From Erinaceus europaeus (lineage: Eukaryota > Chordata > Mammalia > Eulipotyphla > Erinaceidae), in contig NC_080171.1 of the NCBI RefSeq assembly GCF_950295315.1, forward strand, positions 29,456,682 through 29,520,681: a DNA stretch of 64,000 bases, in the 5' to 3' direction. The stretch's first letter is position 1, and each line of letters opens with the position of its first letter. This document shows, piece by piece, positions 54,306-64,000 of the stretch. The notes below the pieces were generated by a model that was not told the DNA's origin, did no database searches, and worked only from the letters and a program-made list of their open reading frames with translations. The translations under genes and the position numbers were made by a program.

Positions 54306-57300
54306 ATGGTGTCAAAATATCTTCAATCTTTGATATCAATAAATGTCAATGGCCTGAATTCACCTATTAAAAGACACAGAGTAGGAAGGAAGATAGATCA
54401 GAAAACACAACCCAACAATATGCTGTCTACAGGAAACCCACCTAACTCAACAAGACAAACACAGACTTAAAGTGAAAGGATGGAAAACTATCATACAAGC
54501 CAATGACCAACAAAAAAGGGCAGGAACAGCTATTCTCATATCTGACATGATAGACTTTAAAATAGATAAGATTAAAAAAGATAGGAATGGACACTACTTA
54601 ATGCTCAGAGGATCAGTCAATCAAGAGGACTTAACAGTTATTAACATCTATGCACCCAATGAGAAGCCATCTAAATACATCAAACTTCTATTGAAAGAGC
54701 TACAGCAATATATTAACAGCAACACAGTCATAGTAGGGGATTTCAACACCCCACTCTCTCAACTTGACAGATCATCCAGGCAGAAAATCAATAAAGATAT
54801 AAGGGAGCTAAATGAAGAGATAGATAAACTAGAACTATTGGACATTTTCAGAGTGATTCATCCCAAGAAACTGGAATACACATTTTACTCAAATCCACAT
54901 GGGTTATTCTCAAGGATAGACCATATGTTAGGCCACAAAGACAGCATCAGCCAATTCAAGAGCATTGAAATCATCCCAAGCATCTTCTCAGACCACAGTG
55001 GAATTAAACTAACACTTAACAATCAACACAAGATTAGTAATAGTCTCAAAATGTGGAAGCTCAACAGTACACTTATTAACAACCTCTGGGTCAAAGAGGA
55101 AATCAAGGAAGAAATCAAAATGTTTCGAGAGGTCAATGAAAATGAAGACACAAGCTATCAAAATATTTGGGACACAGCTAAGGCAGTACTGAGAGGGAAG
55201 TTCATAGCTATACAAGCACACATTAGGAAACAAGAAAAAGCACAAATAAACAGCCTGATTGCACATCTAGAAGAAGAACAAAGGAACCCTAAAGCAACCA
55301 GAAGGACAGAAATCACTAAAGTTAGGGCAGAAATCAATAACATTGAGAATAAGAAAACCATACGAAAGATCAACGAAAGTAAATGTTGGTACTTCGAAAG
55401 AGTGAACAAAATTGACAAACCTTTAGCCAGACTCAGAAAACAAAAAAGGGAGAAGACCAAATAAATCGGATAGTAAATGAAAGAGGAGATATCACAACAG
55501 ACACCACAGAAATTCAACATATCATGCGAGGCTTCTATGAACAACTATATGCCACCGAGCTGGAGAACCTGTAAGAAGTGGACGATTTCCTAGATACCCA
55601 CCAACTTCCAAAACTAAGTAAAGAGGAAGTGGATAACATGAACAGGCCCATTACAGCTAATGAAATTGAAACAATTATCAAAAATCTCTCCAACAATAAA
55701 AAAAACACCTGGACCAGATGGTTTTACAAATGAATTCTACAAAACCTTCAAAGAAGAACTAATACCTCTACTTTTAAAAGTCTTCCAGAAGATTGAAGAC
55801 ACTGGAATACTCCCTTCCAGCTTCTATGAAGCCAACATCACTCTGATACCAAAAGCAGACAGGGACACAACCAGAAAAGAAAACTACAGACCAATATCTC
55901 TGATGAACATAGATGCTAAAATACTGAACAAAATTCTAGCCAACCGGATACAGCCGTATATTCAAAAGATTGTTTATCATGACCAAGTGGAGTTTATCCC
56001 AGGCATCCAAGGTTTGTTTAATATACATAAATCAATCAATGTGATCCACCATATCAACTAAAGCAAGACCAAAAACCACATGGTCATATCAATAGATGCA
56101 GAGAAAGCCTTTGGCAAAATACAACATCCCTTTATGATCAAAACACTAGAAAAAATGGGAATAGATGGAAAATTCCTGAAGATAGTGGAGTGTATATATA
56201 GCAAACCTACAGCCAACATCATACTCAATGGTGAAAAACTGGAAGCATTTCCACTCAGATGAGGTACTAGACAGGGCTGCCCACTATCACCATTACTATT
56301 CAACATAGTGTTGGAAGTTCTTGCCATAGCAATCAGGCAGGAGCAAGGAATTCAAGGGATACAGGTTGGAAGAGAAGAAGTCAAACTGTCCGTATTTGCA
56401 GATGACATGATAGTATACACAGAAAACCTAAGGAATCCAGCAAGAAGCTTTTGGAAATCATCAGGCAATACAGTAAGGTGTCAGGCTACAAAATTAACAT
56501 TCAAAAGTCAGTGGCATTCCTCTTTGCAAACACTAAGCTGGAAGAAATTGAAATCCAGAAGTCAGTTCCTTTACCTATAGCAACGAAAACAATAAGATAT
56601 CTAGGAGTAAACCTAACCAAAGAAGTGAAAGACTTATATACTGAAAATTATGAGTCACTACTCAAGGAAATTGAAAAAGACACAAAGAAGTGGAAAGATA
56701 TTCCATGTTCATGGGTTGATAGAATTAACATCATCAAAATGAATATACTACCCAGAGCCATCTACAAATTGAATGCTATCCCCATCAAGATCCCAAGCAC
56801 ATTTTTTTAGGAGAATAGAACAAATGCTACAAATGTTTATCTGGAACCAGAAAAGACCTCGAATTGCCAAAACAATCTTCAGAAAAAAGAATAGAACCGG
56901 AGGCATCACATTCCCAGATCTCAAATTGTATTATAGGGCCGTTGTCATAAAAACTGCTTGCAACTAGAACATGAATAGACACTGACCAGTGGAATAGAAT
57001 TGAGAGCCCAGAAGTGAGCCCCCACACCTATGGACATCGAATCTTTGACAAAGGGACTCAGACTATTCAATGGGGAAAGCAAGAGTCTCTTCAACAAATG
57101 GTGTTGGAAACAGTGGGTTGAAACATGCAGAAGAATGAAGCTAAACCACTGTATTTCACCAAATACAAAAGTAAATTCCAAGTGGATCAAGGACTTGGAT
57201 GTTAGACCACAAACTATCAGATATTTAGAGGAAAATATTGGCAGAACTCTTTTCCGCATACATTTTAAGGACATCTTCAATGAAACGAATCCAATTACAA

Positions 57301-58126
57301 AGAAGACTAAGGCAAGTATAAACCTATGGGACTACATCAAATTTAAAAGCTTCTGTACAGCAAAAGAAACCACTACCCAAGCTAAGAGACCCCCTCACAG
57401 AATGGGAGAAGATCTTTACATGCCATACATCAGATAAGAGTTTAATAACCAACATATATAAAGAGCTTGCCAAACTTCAACAACAAGACAACAAATAACC
57501 CCATCCAAAATTGGGGGGAAGACATGGACAGAATATTCACCACAGAAGAGATCCAAAAGGCCAAGAAACACTTGAAAAAATGCTCCAAGTCTCTGATTGT
57601 CAGAGAAATGCAAATCAAGACAACAATGAGATATCATTTCACTCCTATGAGAATGTCATACATCAGAAAAGGTAACAGCAGCAAATGCTGGAGAGGTTGT
57701 GGGGTCAAAGGAACCTTCCTGTACTGCTGGTGGGAATGTAAATTGGTCCAACCTTTGTGGAGAACAGTCTGGAGAACTCTCAGAAGGCTAGAAATGGACC
57801 TACCCTATAATCCTACAATTCCTCTCCTGGGGATATATCCTAAGAAACCCAACATATCCATCCAAAAAGATCTGTGTACACATATGTTCTTGGCAGCACA
57901 ATTTGTAATAGCCAAAACCTGGAAGCAACCCAGGTGTTCAACAATAGATGAGTGGCTGAGCAAGTTGTGGTATATATACACAATGGGATACTACTCAGCT
58001 GTAAAAAATGGTGACTTCACCGTTTTCAGCCGATCTTGGATGGACCTTGAAAAATTCATGTTAAGTGAAATAAGTCAGAAACAGAAGGATGACTATGGAA
58101 TGATCTCAATCTCAGGCAGAAGTTGA
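54306..58126 (+). pseudogene. L1-D ORF2, inactivated
   Basis: Starts MVSKYLQSLISINVNGLN. A 4-base insertion near 54388 breaks the endonuclease. 54472-55464 is open and keeps GDFNTPLS and SDHSGIKL. Further lesions lie near 55464, 55572 (TAA), 55700, 56060 (TAA), 56262 (TGA) and 56430. FADDM is present (about 56395). The end 57467-58126 reads through the knuckle (CWRGCGVKGTFLYCWWEC) to the natural stop ISGRS. In the last knuckle the usual histidine position is tyrosine. Confidence 0.93.
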
Positions 58127-58371
58127 AAAACAAGATCAGAAGAGAAAACACAAGTAGAACCTGAACTGGATTGGCGTATCACACCAAAGTAAAAGACTCT
58201 GGGGTGTATTGGTGGGGAGAATACAGGACCAAGAAGGATTCAGAGGACCTAGTGGGTGTTGTATTGTTATATGGGAAACTGGGGAATGTTATGCTTGTAC
58301 AAACTATTGTACTTACTGTTGAATGTAAAACATTAATTCCCCAATAAGAAAAAATCTTGTAACAAAAAAAA

Positions 58372-58478
58372 AAGAGAGAGAGAGGGAGAATCAGAACATC
58401 ACTGTGGTGTATGCGATGCCAGGAATTGAACTTGAGACCTCAGAGTTGCAAGTCTTGCTCTCTGTTGTGACCTTCTGG
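58372..58478 (-). repeat. SINE F4-like, diverged
   Basis: GAATCAGAACATCACTGTGG and GAATTGAACTTGAGACCTCA fit antisense F4; head poor. Confidence 0.65.
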
Positions 58479-58555
58479 CCTCACTGTTGTGTTTTTAAAA
58501 AGGAGCATTGACATTCTTACTGGATTAGGTCAAACAAGTAATGTTGTTGTTGTTG

Positions 58556-58680
58556 TTATTTTATCAGAGCCCTGCTCAGCTCTGGCTTATGTTGGTGTGG
58601 GGGTATTGAACCTGGGACTTCAAAGCCTTAGGCATGTGAGTCTCTCTTTGAATAGCCATTATGCTATCTCTCTCACCTCC
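58556..58680 (-). repeat. SINE F3 with TSD
   Basis: Antisense. AGTAATGTTGTT occurs on both sides. Confidence 0.93.
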
Positions 58681-58843
58681 AGTAATGTTGTTATTTTTTT
58701 CCCTCCTTCCCTCCACTAGTGTTATTTTTAATGATTAGTTCAGCGATCTGAAATTACTAGATTGTTCATGAGAATACATAGTTGCAATTTAAATTTCTGG
58801 ATTTTAATATTAATGTTCAGTATTTTTCTTCTGTAGTAGATTT

Positions 58844-59376
58844 AAAAAAATTTTTTATTTATACAAAGGAAACACTTGACAAAAACCATAAGATAAGAGG
58901 GATATAACTCCGCACAATTCCCACCACCAGAACTCCGTATCCCATCCCCTCCTCTGATAGCTTTCCTATTCTTTATCCCTCTGGGAGTATGGACCCAAGG
59001 TCATTGTGGGATGCAGAAGGTAGAAGGTCTGGCTTCTGTAATTGCTTCCCCATTGAACATGGACACTGGTAGGTTGATTCATACTCCCAGCCTGTCTTTC
59101 TCTTTCCCTAGTGGGGTGGGGCTCTAGGGAAGTAGGGCTCCAGGACGCACATTGGTGGGGTCATCTGCCCAGGGAAGTCTGTTTGACATTATGTTAGCAT
59201 CTAGAACCTGGTGGCTGAAAAAAGAGTTTAACATATAAAGCCAAACAAATTGTTGACTAATCATGAACCTAAAGGCTGGAATGAAGAGTTTGGGGGGTGG
59301 TTTCTGTTTTGCAGATAGTTAGTAGACCTAGTTTAGTTATATTCCAAAGGGCCCATGACTATACTAGTTGTTTTCT
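58844..59376 (-). mobile_element. Retroelement R, 533 bp, with perfect TSD
   Basis: Best-defined R copy. The perfect 12-bp TSD TGTAGTAGATTT lies at 58832-58843 and 59377-59388. In sense (minus) it starts AAGAAAACAACTAGTATAGTC and ends in an A/T-rich tail. No ORF and no pol III boxes that I can see. The TSD and tail indicate L1-type target-primed insertion. Confidence 0.9.
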
Positions 59377-59388
59377 TGTAGTAGATTT

Positions 59389-59886
59389 TTACTGCTGTCT
59401 TTTTGCTTTAAACTAACTGAATTGGATCACTACAGTTGCTTGCTTTTCATTGAAAGGGAATGATAATTTTTACTAATAGGTGTCATGTTGCTTTGTCTTA
59501 GAGAAGTTGAGTGCAGTAATTTGAATTGAGAGAAACGATAAAAAAAGGTCAAAGACTTTCTTTTGACAGTGTCTGGGAACTCACAAAAGTATCTTTTGGT
59601 GATCTAAGAAGGGGGGGTAATATTTCCAGGTATTCTGCTTTTTTTTTTTTAATGGCAGATGTGATCATAACACAGTGTTCCACAAAAAAAAAAAAATACT
59701 GTCTACTTTCTATATTACCAGAAGCTCTGTAGAGACCCCTTGATATGTTCTCTCCCTGCAGATATATTTTTCAACCCAGAGGCATATATTAAATTCTTTC
59801 ATGTACCTAGCTAGATATTAAATCTGCCTGAGGAGAAAAATCAAAAATATGAAACTTATACAGTGCTTTGTAGAAAGAAATCATGT
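59389..59886. other. Intron 2, nothing clear
   Basis: Unclassified with a T10 and an A12 run. Confidence 0.45.
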
Positions 59887-60230
59887 GGGGGCTGGGCGGT
59901 AGCGCAGTGGGTTAAGCACACATAGCGCAAAGCATAAGGACCGGCATAAGTACTGGCGTAAGGACCCGGGTTCAAGCCCAGGCTCCCCACCTGCAGGGGA
60001 GTCGATTCACAGGCGGTGAAGCAGGTCTGTAGGTGTCTATGTTTCTCTCCCCCTGTCTTCCCCATATCTCTCCATTTCTCTCTGTCCTATCCAGCAACAA
60101 TGACAACAATAATATTAACAACAACAAGGGCAACAAAAAGGGAAAAAAATGGCTTCCAGGAGCAGTGGATTCGTAGTGCAGGCACTGAGCCCCAGCAATA
60201 ACCCTGGAGGCAAAAAAAAAAAAAAAAAAA
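59887..60230 (+). repeat. SINE F2, stem-loop form, full length
   Basis: Perfect A-box-like TAGCGCAGTGGG and a B-box-like GGTTCAAGCCC. It has a small internal duplication (GGCATAAGTACTGGCGTAAGG) and ends in A18. ATCATG/GTCATG lies on the flanks. Confidence 0.96.
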
Positions 60231-60814
60231 GTCATGCAGGGGCCTTTTTCTGAACTATTTTGCTTCTTTGATTTTGATATCTGAATGTGCTGATGCCTCG
60301 CTACATAAGTTTAACTGTAGCTTTTTTCTCAGTCTCAAGTTAGATATTACTGGTCTATCAACTTTGTTCTTTTATTAAAATCTGACTTCCTCTAGGTTTT
60401 TTGCATTTCCCTATGAGTTTGGTGTTAGTTTGGTAATTCTACACAACAGCTTGCTGGGGTTTTGATTGAAATTGTCTTGGTTCTCTAGATCAGTTTGGGG
60501 AGAACTGACGTGTTAATGATTAAATCTTCTTACACTTGAACATGATCTCTCTCTCTCATTTTAATGATCTTTTAAAATATTTTCAACTGTATTTTGCAGT
60601 GAGTCTCTAAAGTTCAGTGTACTGGTATATTAGATTGCCTGTCAGATGTATTTCCTGCTTCTCATATAACTTGACAAGTTTTAGGAGTCCCCAGTAAGTG
60701 TATGAAGCATGAAAGTATCATGAAGTGAAAAGAGTTCTCTATTAAGGTAAAAAGTGTGCCACTGGAGAAATGTTTTTTATTTTTGAGATTATTTTATTAT
60801 TTAATTAATTTTAG
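60231..60814. other. Intron 2, nothing clear
   Basis: Unclassified AT-rich sequence. Confidence 0.45.
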
Positions 60815-60940
60815 TGACTGGGATACCAAAACACTGCTCAGTTCTGCCTTATGGTGGCATTGGGAATTGAACATGGGATCTCAGAGCTCAAGCATGAAAA
60901 TCTTTCTGCATAACCATTATGTTGTCTTCCCTGCCCAAAA
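60815..60940 (-). repeat. SINE F3
   Basis: Antisense, diverged. Confidence 0.85.
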
Positions 60941-60993
60941 TAAAATGTGATTTTAACAGGTTCAGTAAGCCTGGTTAAAATTTGTTACTGTGA

Positions 60994-61336
60994 GGGGCTG
61001 GGTAGTGGCACACGTGGTTAAATGCACACATTCCAGTGTACAAGGACATGGGGTGAATCCTCTGGTCCCCACTTGGAGTGGGAAGGCTTCACAAGGGGTG
61101 AAGCAAGTCTGCAGGTGTCTCTCTCTCTCCCTCCTTCCCTCCCATTTCCCTCTCACTTTCTCTCTGTCCTAGTCAATAAAATAAATATTCTTAAAATAAA
61201 ATAAATAAAAATTCTTAAAATAACTTGTTACTATGACACAGTGTCTCTCTCTTCCTCCCTCCATCCTCCCCTCTCAATTTCTCTCCGTCCTATCCAATAA
61301 AATAATTAAACTTAAAAAAAAAAGAAATTCTTAAAA
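60994..61336 (+). repeat. SINE F1 followed by a second F1 tail
   Basis: A complete F1 (60994-61205), then flank TTGTTACTATGA, then another F1 3' half (61238-61336), then the flank again. TTGTTACTGTGA-like sequence appears three times. Confidence 0.88.
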
Positions 61337-61625
61337 AAAAAACTTGTTACTGTGAAATAACACATAATCAGGGGAAAGTTATCAGTCACAAATTTACCTA
61401 AAAATTACACGAGAACATGATTAGAGATTATAAAAAAACGCTATAAAATAGTTAAAATTTAAGTAAGTTTAGTAAAGGAATTTACGTTTTACTAATTATT
61501 ATTACTATTGGTGAAGGTTAATAAAAGTTTTTACTGATTTCCTTAAGTAATTTGGTAATATTATGCTATAATTTCATGTTAAAGGAAACTTTACTGCATT
61601 TTATTTTTATAGAAGAGGTAGTTAG

Positions 61626-61802
61626 GGGGTCGGGTGGTAGCACACCTGGTTGAGCACAATGTGCAAGGGCCCAGGTTCAAGCCCCGGGTCCCCACCTGGG
61701 AGAGCTTCACAAGTGGTGAAGCAGCTCTTCTTCTGTATCACCCCCCCCCCACCGTCAATTTCTGGTTATCTCTATCCTATAGTAAATAAAATTAAAAAAA
61801 AA
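61626..61802 (+). repeat. SINE F1 with TSD
   Basis: Slightly shortened body with C11. The perfect 12-bp TSD AGAGGTAGTTAG lies at 61614-61625 and 61803-61814. Confidence 0.96.
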
Positions 61803-61814
61803 AGAGGTAGTTAG

Positions 61815-62135
61815 AAGAATATTGTTGCCCAAATTAACTTTCTCTGAAGGGATATAGATAAATAGGAATAAAAACAATGAAAATTCTGTTTTCATCCTAC
61901 TTTCATGGTAGAGGAAAATAAAGTTGTGAATTCAGTATTTAGAGAGAAATAGTAAAAATACGGTGAGGTCAGAAGTAATAAAATGTAAAAGAAAAAAATT
62001 TAAAAAGTTGTAAGTGAAGAATAAGCAATTCTGAAAGGTAATGTGCAGTTTAGAAATAAAACTATACTGTTAGAAACTAAATCTAATTTCTGAGTCCCAT
62101 TTAGTCTAAAACTTTTCTTTTCTTTTTCTTTTTTT
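61815..62135. other. Intron 2, AT-rich
   Basis: No element or exon recognised. Confidence 0.45.
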
Positions 62136-62238
62136 CCCCCTAACCCTAACCTTAACCTTAACCCTAAACCCTAAACCCTAACCCCAACCATCTAACTTCC
62201 TAATCCCCTAACCCTAACCCCTTACCCCTAACCCTAAT
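62136..62238. repeat. Interstitial telomeric repeat, degenerate (CCCTAA)n
   Basis: About 100 bases of CCCTAA and close variants (CCTTAA, CCCTAAA) in intron 2, interrupted once near 62190-62204. Confidence 0.95.
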
Positions 62239-62671
62239 AATTTTTTAACTTAAAAAAATACTTCCTGCATTCAATTTACATTTTAAAGTAAGAAAGATAC
62301 TATGTATTCATAATGTGAAGATAGGTCCTATAGGACTCCACAGCTTGCTTGGGAAATGATTTGTTTCAAAGACAACAACTTATATTCTTTGGTATTTTTT
62401 TTTTTATGGTACTATCCTTTTTTTTTTTTTTCCCAAAGGAAAATAGCTCTTCTGAGTATAAGCTTAGAATAATAATAATTTAATAATGTAATCATATCTT
62501 CATATATTTAAAAGTTAGCTTGACTGGGATATTTCTCAGTGATCATATTTTTGATTTTGTTTTTCTCACCATTTATTAAATAATTAAAGTTAATTGTAAA
62601 TAGAACTTCCAGGCTTAGCTTTCCAGGTCTTAGCTTCACTTGTTTTATCTGAAATAGTGTAATTAATGCAG
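62239..62671. other. Intron 2, AT-rich
   Basis: Two T-runs; otherwise nothing recognised. Confidence 0.45.
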
Positions 62672-62688
62672 AAAAGATACGTTATTAT

Positions 62689-62963
62689 GGGAGTCGGGCG
62701 GTAGTCCAGTGGGTTAAGCGTACGCAGCACGAAGCACAAGGGACCGGCATAAGGATCCTGGTTCGAGCCCCCGGCTCCCCACCTGCAGAGGAGTCGCTTC
62801 ACAGGTGGTGAAGCAGGTCTGCAGGTGTCTTTCTCCCCCCCTCTGTGTTCTCCTCCTCTCTCCATTTCTCTCTGTCCTATCCAACAATGTCAACATCAAT
62901 ATCAACAACAATAATAACTACAACAATAAAACAAGGGCAACAAAAGGGAATAAATAAATATTA
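62689..62963 (+). repeat. SINE F2, short form, with 17-bp TSD
   Basis: Full length, ending AAAGGGAATAAATAAATATT. The perfect TSD AAAAGATACGTTATTAT lies at 62672-62688 and 62964-62980. Confidence 0.97.
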
Positions 62964-63112
62964 AAAAGATACGTTATTATTTGAGTTTCTGTATTTAAAA
63001 AAAGTTCCACTTTGAAGTGTAACTCAAATTGTTTTTGAATAGATGAAACCCCCCCTTTTTTTTTTTTTTGACTTTCACCTGTGGAAGTCTAAACATCATC
63101 TTCAGGGTAGCA

Positions 63113-63126
63113 CTGCCCCCTGGTGT
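63113..63126 (-). promoter_or_regulatory. Candidate CTCF site
   Basis: CTGCCCCCTGGTGT is close to the reverse complement of the CTCF core and lies in non-repeat intron DNA. Motif match only. Confidence 0.4.
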
Positions 63127-63437
63127 TCACCTTGTTAGTCAGCATCAGTGTTAACAGCCTTTAGTTTTTAGAGCTTGCTTGGAGTGGATTAGAATACATA
63201 TATATGGTTTCATTCTGTAGATGGAGGTTAAATTGACTTTGCCAGTGATCTGAATTTCCACCATTTTTTCTTAATTCAAAAAGTGTATCTTTTCATTCAT
63301 CTATCAATAGAAAATGATTCTCAGTTGGATGTTTCTAAATACTGATATAATTTAAGACCTTTTTAATGACTTTCTTGATGAGAATAAAATAATGTTGGTT
63401 TATAGGATTATTGTTCTTACAGGGCTACAGTTTTTTT

Positions 63438-63556
63438 CCTCTCTTTACCAGACCTCTGCTCAGCTTTAATTTATTGGGGTGTGGAGGATTGAACGTGAGG
63501 CCTCAGAGCCCCAGGCATGAGAGTCTCTATAACCATTATGCTGTCTCCCCCACCCA
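63438..63556 (-). repeat. SINE F3
   Basis: Antisense, diverged tail end. Confidence 0.88.
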
Positions 63557-63594
63557 AGGCCAACTATAGTTCTTGGCACTGCAAAGTGTTTTTG

Positions 63595-63780
63595 TTTTAT
63601 TTTATTTTTATTTATTTATTAGATAGAGACAGAAATTGAGAGGGGAGGGGGAACTAGAGAGGGAGAGACACCTGTTGCCCTGCTTCACCACTCGTGAAGC
63701 TTCCCCCCTGCAGGTGCCAGGAGCTTGAACCCAGGTCCTTCTGTACTGTAATGTGTGTGCTTAGCCAGGTGCACCCCCAG
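63595..63780 (-). repeat. SINE F1
   Basis: Antisense, with a short deletion near the B-box (CAGGTGCCAGGAGCTTGAAC). Confidence 0.9.
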
Positions 63781-63899
63781 AGCTACAGTTCTATACCTCC
63801 CCAAGATACTTGATTACATACTTTATAGGAAAAAAAAATAATGTTAGGGAAGTGAACCCCAAGGCTTCATATGTTCACTCCCTGGTTCTGTTTTATCTT

Positions 63900-63982
63900 C
63901 TGAGAGAGAGAGAGGGAGGGAGAGTAGGAGAAAGAGGAGGGCGAGGAGAAAAGGGAGAAAAAGAGGAGGAAGAGGATTAGCA
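63900..63982. repeat. Purine-rich (GAGA/GGAG) low complexity
   Basis: AG-only tract that may be the start of another antisense SINE tail cut by the window edge. Confidence 0.8.
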
Positions 63983-64000
63983 CCACATCTGTGCTCTTCT

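Larger units (their letters stand above)
52457..58370 (+). mobile_element. L1-D: full-length LINE-1 in AGTPBP1 intron 2
   Basis: About 5.9 kb in the sense direction of AGTPBP1, from ACTTCCGGAGGTAGGGC to an imperfect A-rich tail (AATAAGAAAAAATC...A10). GAGAGAGGGAGA occurs on both sides, possibly a TSD but low in complexity. The 5'UTR pyrimidine tract is strongly expanded. Both ORFs are broken. Confidence 0.95.
51591..64000 (+). other. AGTPBP1: AGTPBP1 intron 2 (continues)
   Basis: GT at 51591 with no matching downstream exon found, so the rest of the window is intronic. It contains L1-D, an R copy, a telomere-like tract and SINEs. Confidence 0.7.

Noticed and set aside
59887..59960. tRNA genes at SINE heads
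   Set aside because: A- and B-box-like sequences are present, but acceptor stems and full cloverleafs are not, and the same heads recur dozens of times as SINEs.

Overview
The window is vertebrate, and specifically eutherian, nuclear DNA. It has almost no open coding sequence, dense LINE-1 and tRNA-derived SINE insertions with target-site duplications (TSDs), solo LTRs, one CpG island and spliced exons. The SINE families and young L1 lineage look like those I know from hedgehogs (Erinaceidae, e.g. Erinaceus). That identification is recognition from memory, not a computed match. There is no bacterial-type operon, CRISPR array or phage module, and I found no convincing undescribed system. The points of interest are retroelement biology and the start of one host gene.

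Host gene: the right-hand third holds the 5' end of AGTPBP1 (cytosolic carboxypeptidase 1 / Nna1) on the + strand. A CpG-island promoter with a leader exon (donor at 40148) lies at about 39641-40560. An 11.4-kb intron follows, then exon 2 (51526-51590) with the start codon at 51559 and the first ten codons, then intron 2 to the window end. Everything left of about 39.6 kb is upstream of this gene. A possible unrelated terminal exon at 17114-17260 is unproven.

Young L1 copies: L1-A (1-3029, minus, cut by the window edge, intact ORF1), L1-B (7346-13212, plus, full length, perfect 15-bp TSD, both ORFs broken), L1-C (27577-30396, plus, 5'-truncated) and L1-D (52457-58370, plus, full length, both ORFs broken, expanded pyrimidine tract in the 5'UTR). 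Two much older L1 pieces (36940-37906 and 47575-49690, minus) and several 3'-end fragments also occur.

SINEs: I use my own labels. F1 (about 200 bp) has a tRNA-like head, a B-box-like GTTCGAGCC and ends in CAATAAATAAAGATAAT-like sequence. F2 (about 275-350 bp) has the head TAGCGCAGTGGGTTAAG and a CAA/TAA-rich middle; its long form ends in a stem-loop before poly(A). F3 (about 130 bp) has the head ATAGCATAATGGTTATGCAA. F4 (about 150 bp) has the head GGTCCGGGAGGTGGTGCAG. Nested insertions give a readable order of events. A longer A-tailed retroelement without an ORF (label R) occurs at 3670-4391, 4386-4830, 18736-19740, 50868-50978 and 58844-59376. Four solo LTRs lie at 6052-6814, 20378-20776, 21520-21942 and 43316-43823, two of them with perfect 6-bp TSDs. 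Two tiny TA-flanked MITEs, a degenerate interstitial telomeric tract and a perfect 132-bp triplication complete the picture. SINE borders are by eye and accurate to roughly 10 bases unless a TSD is given.
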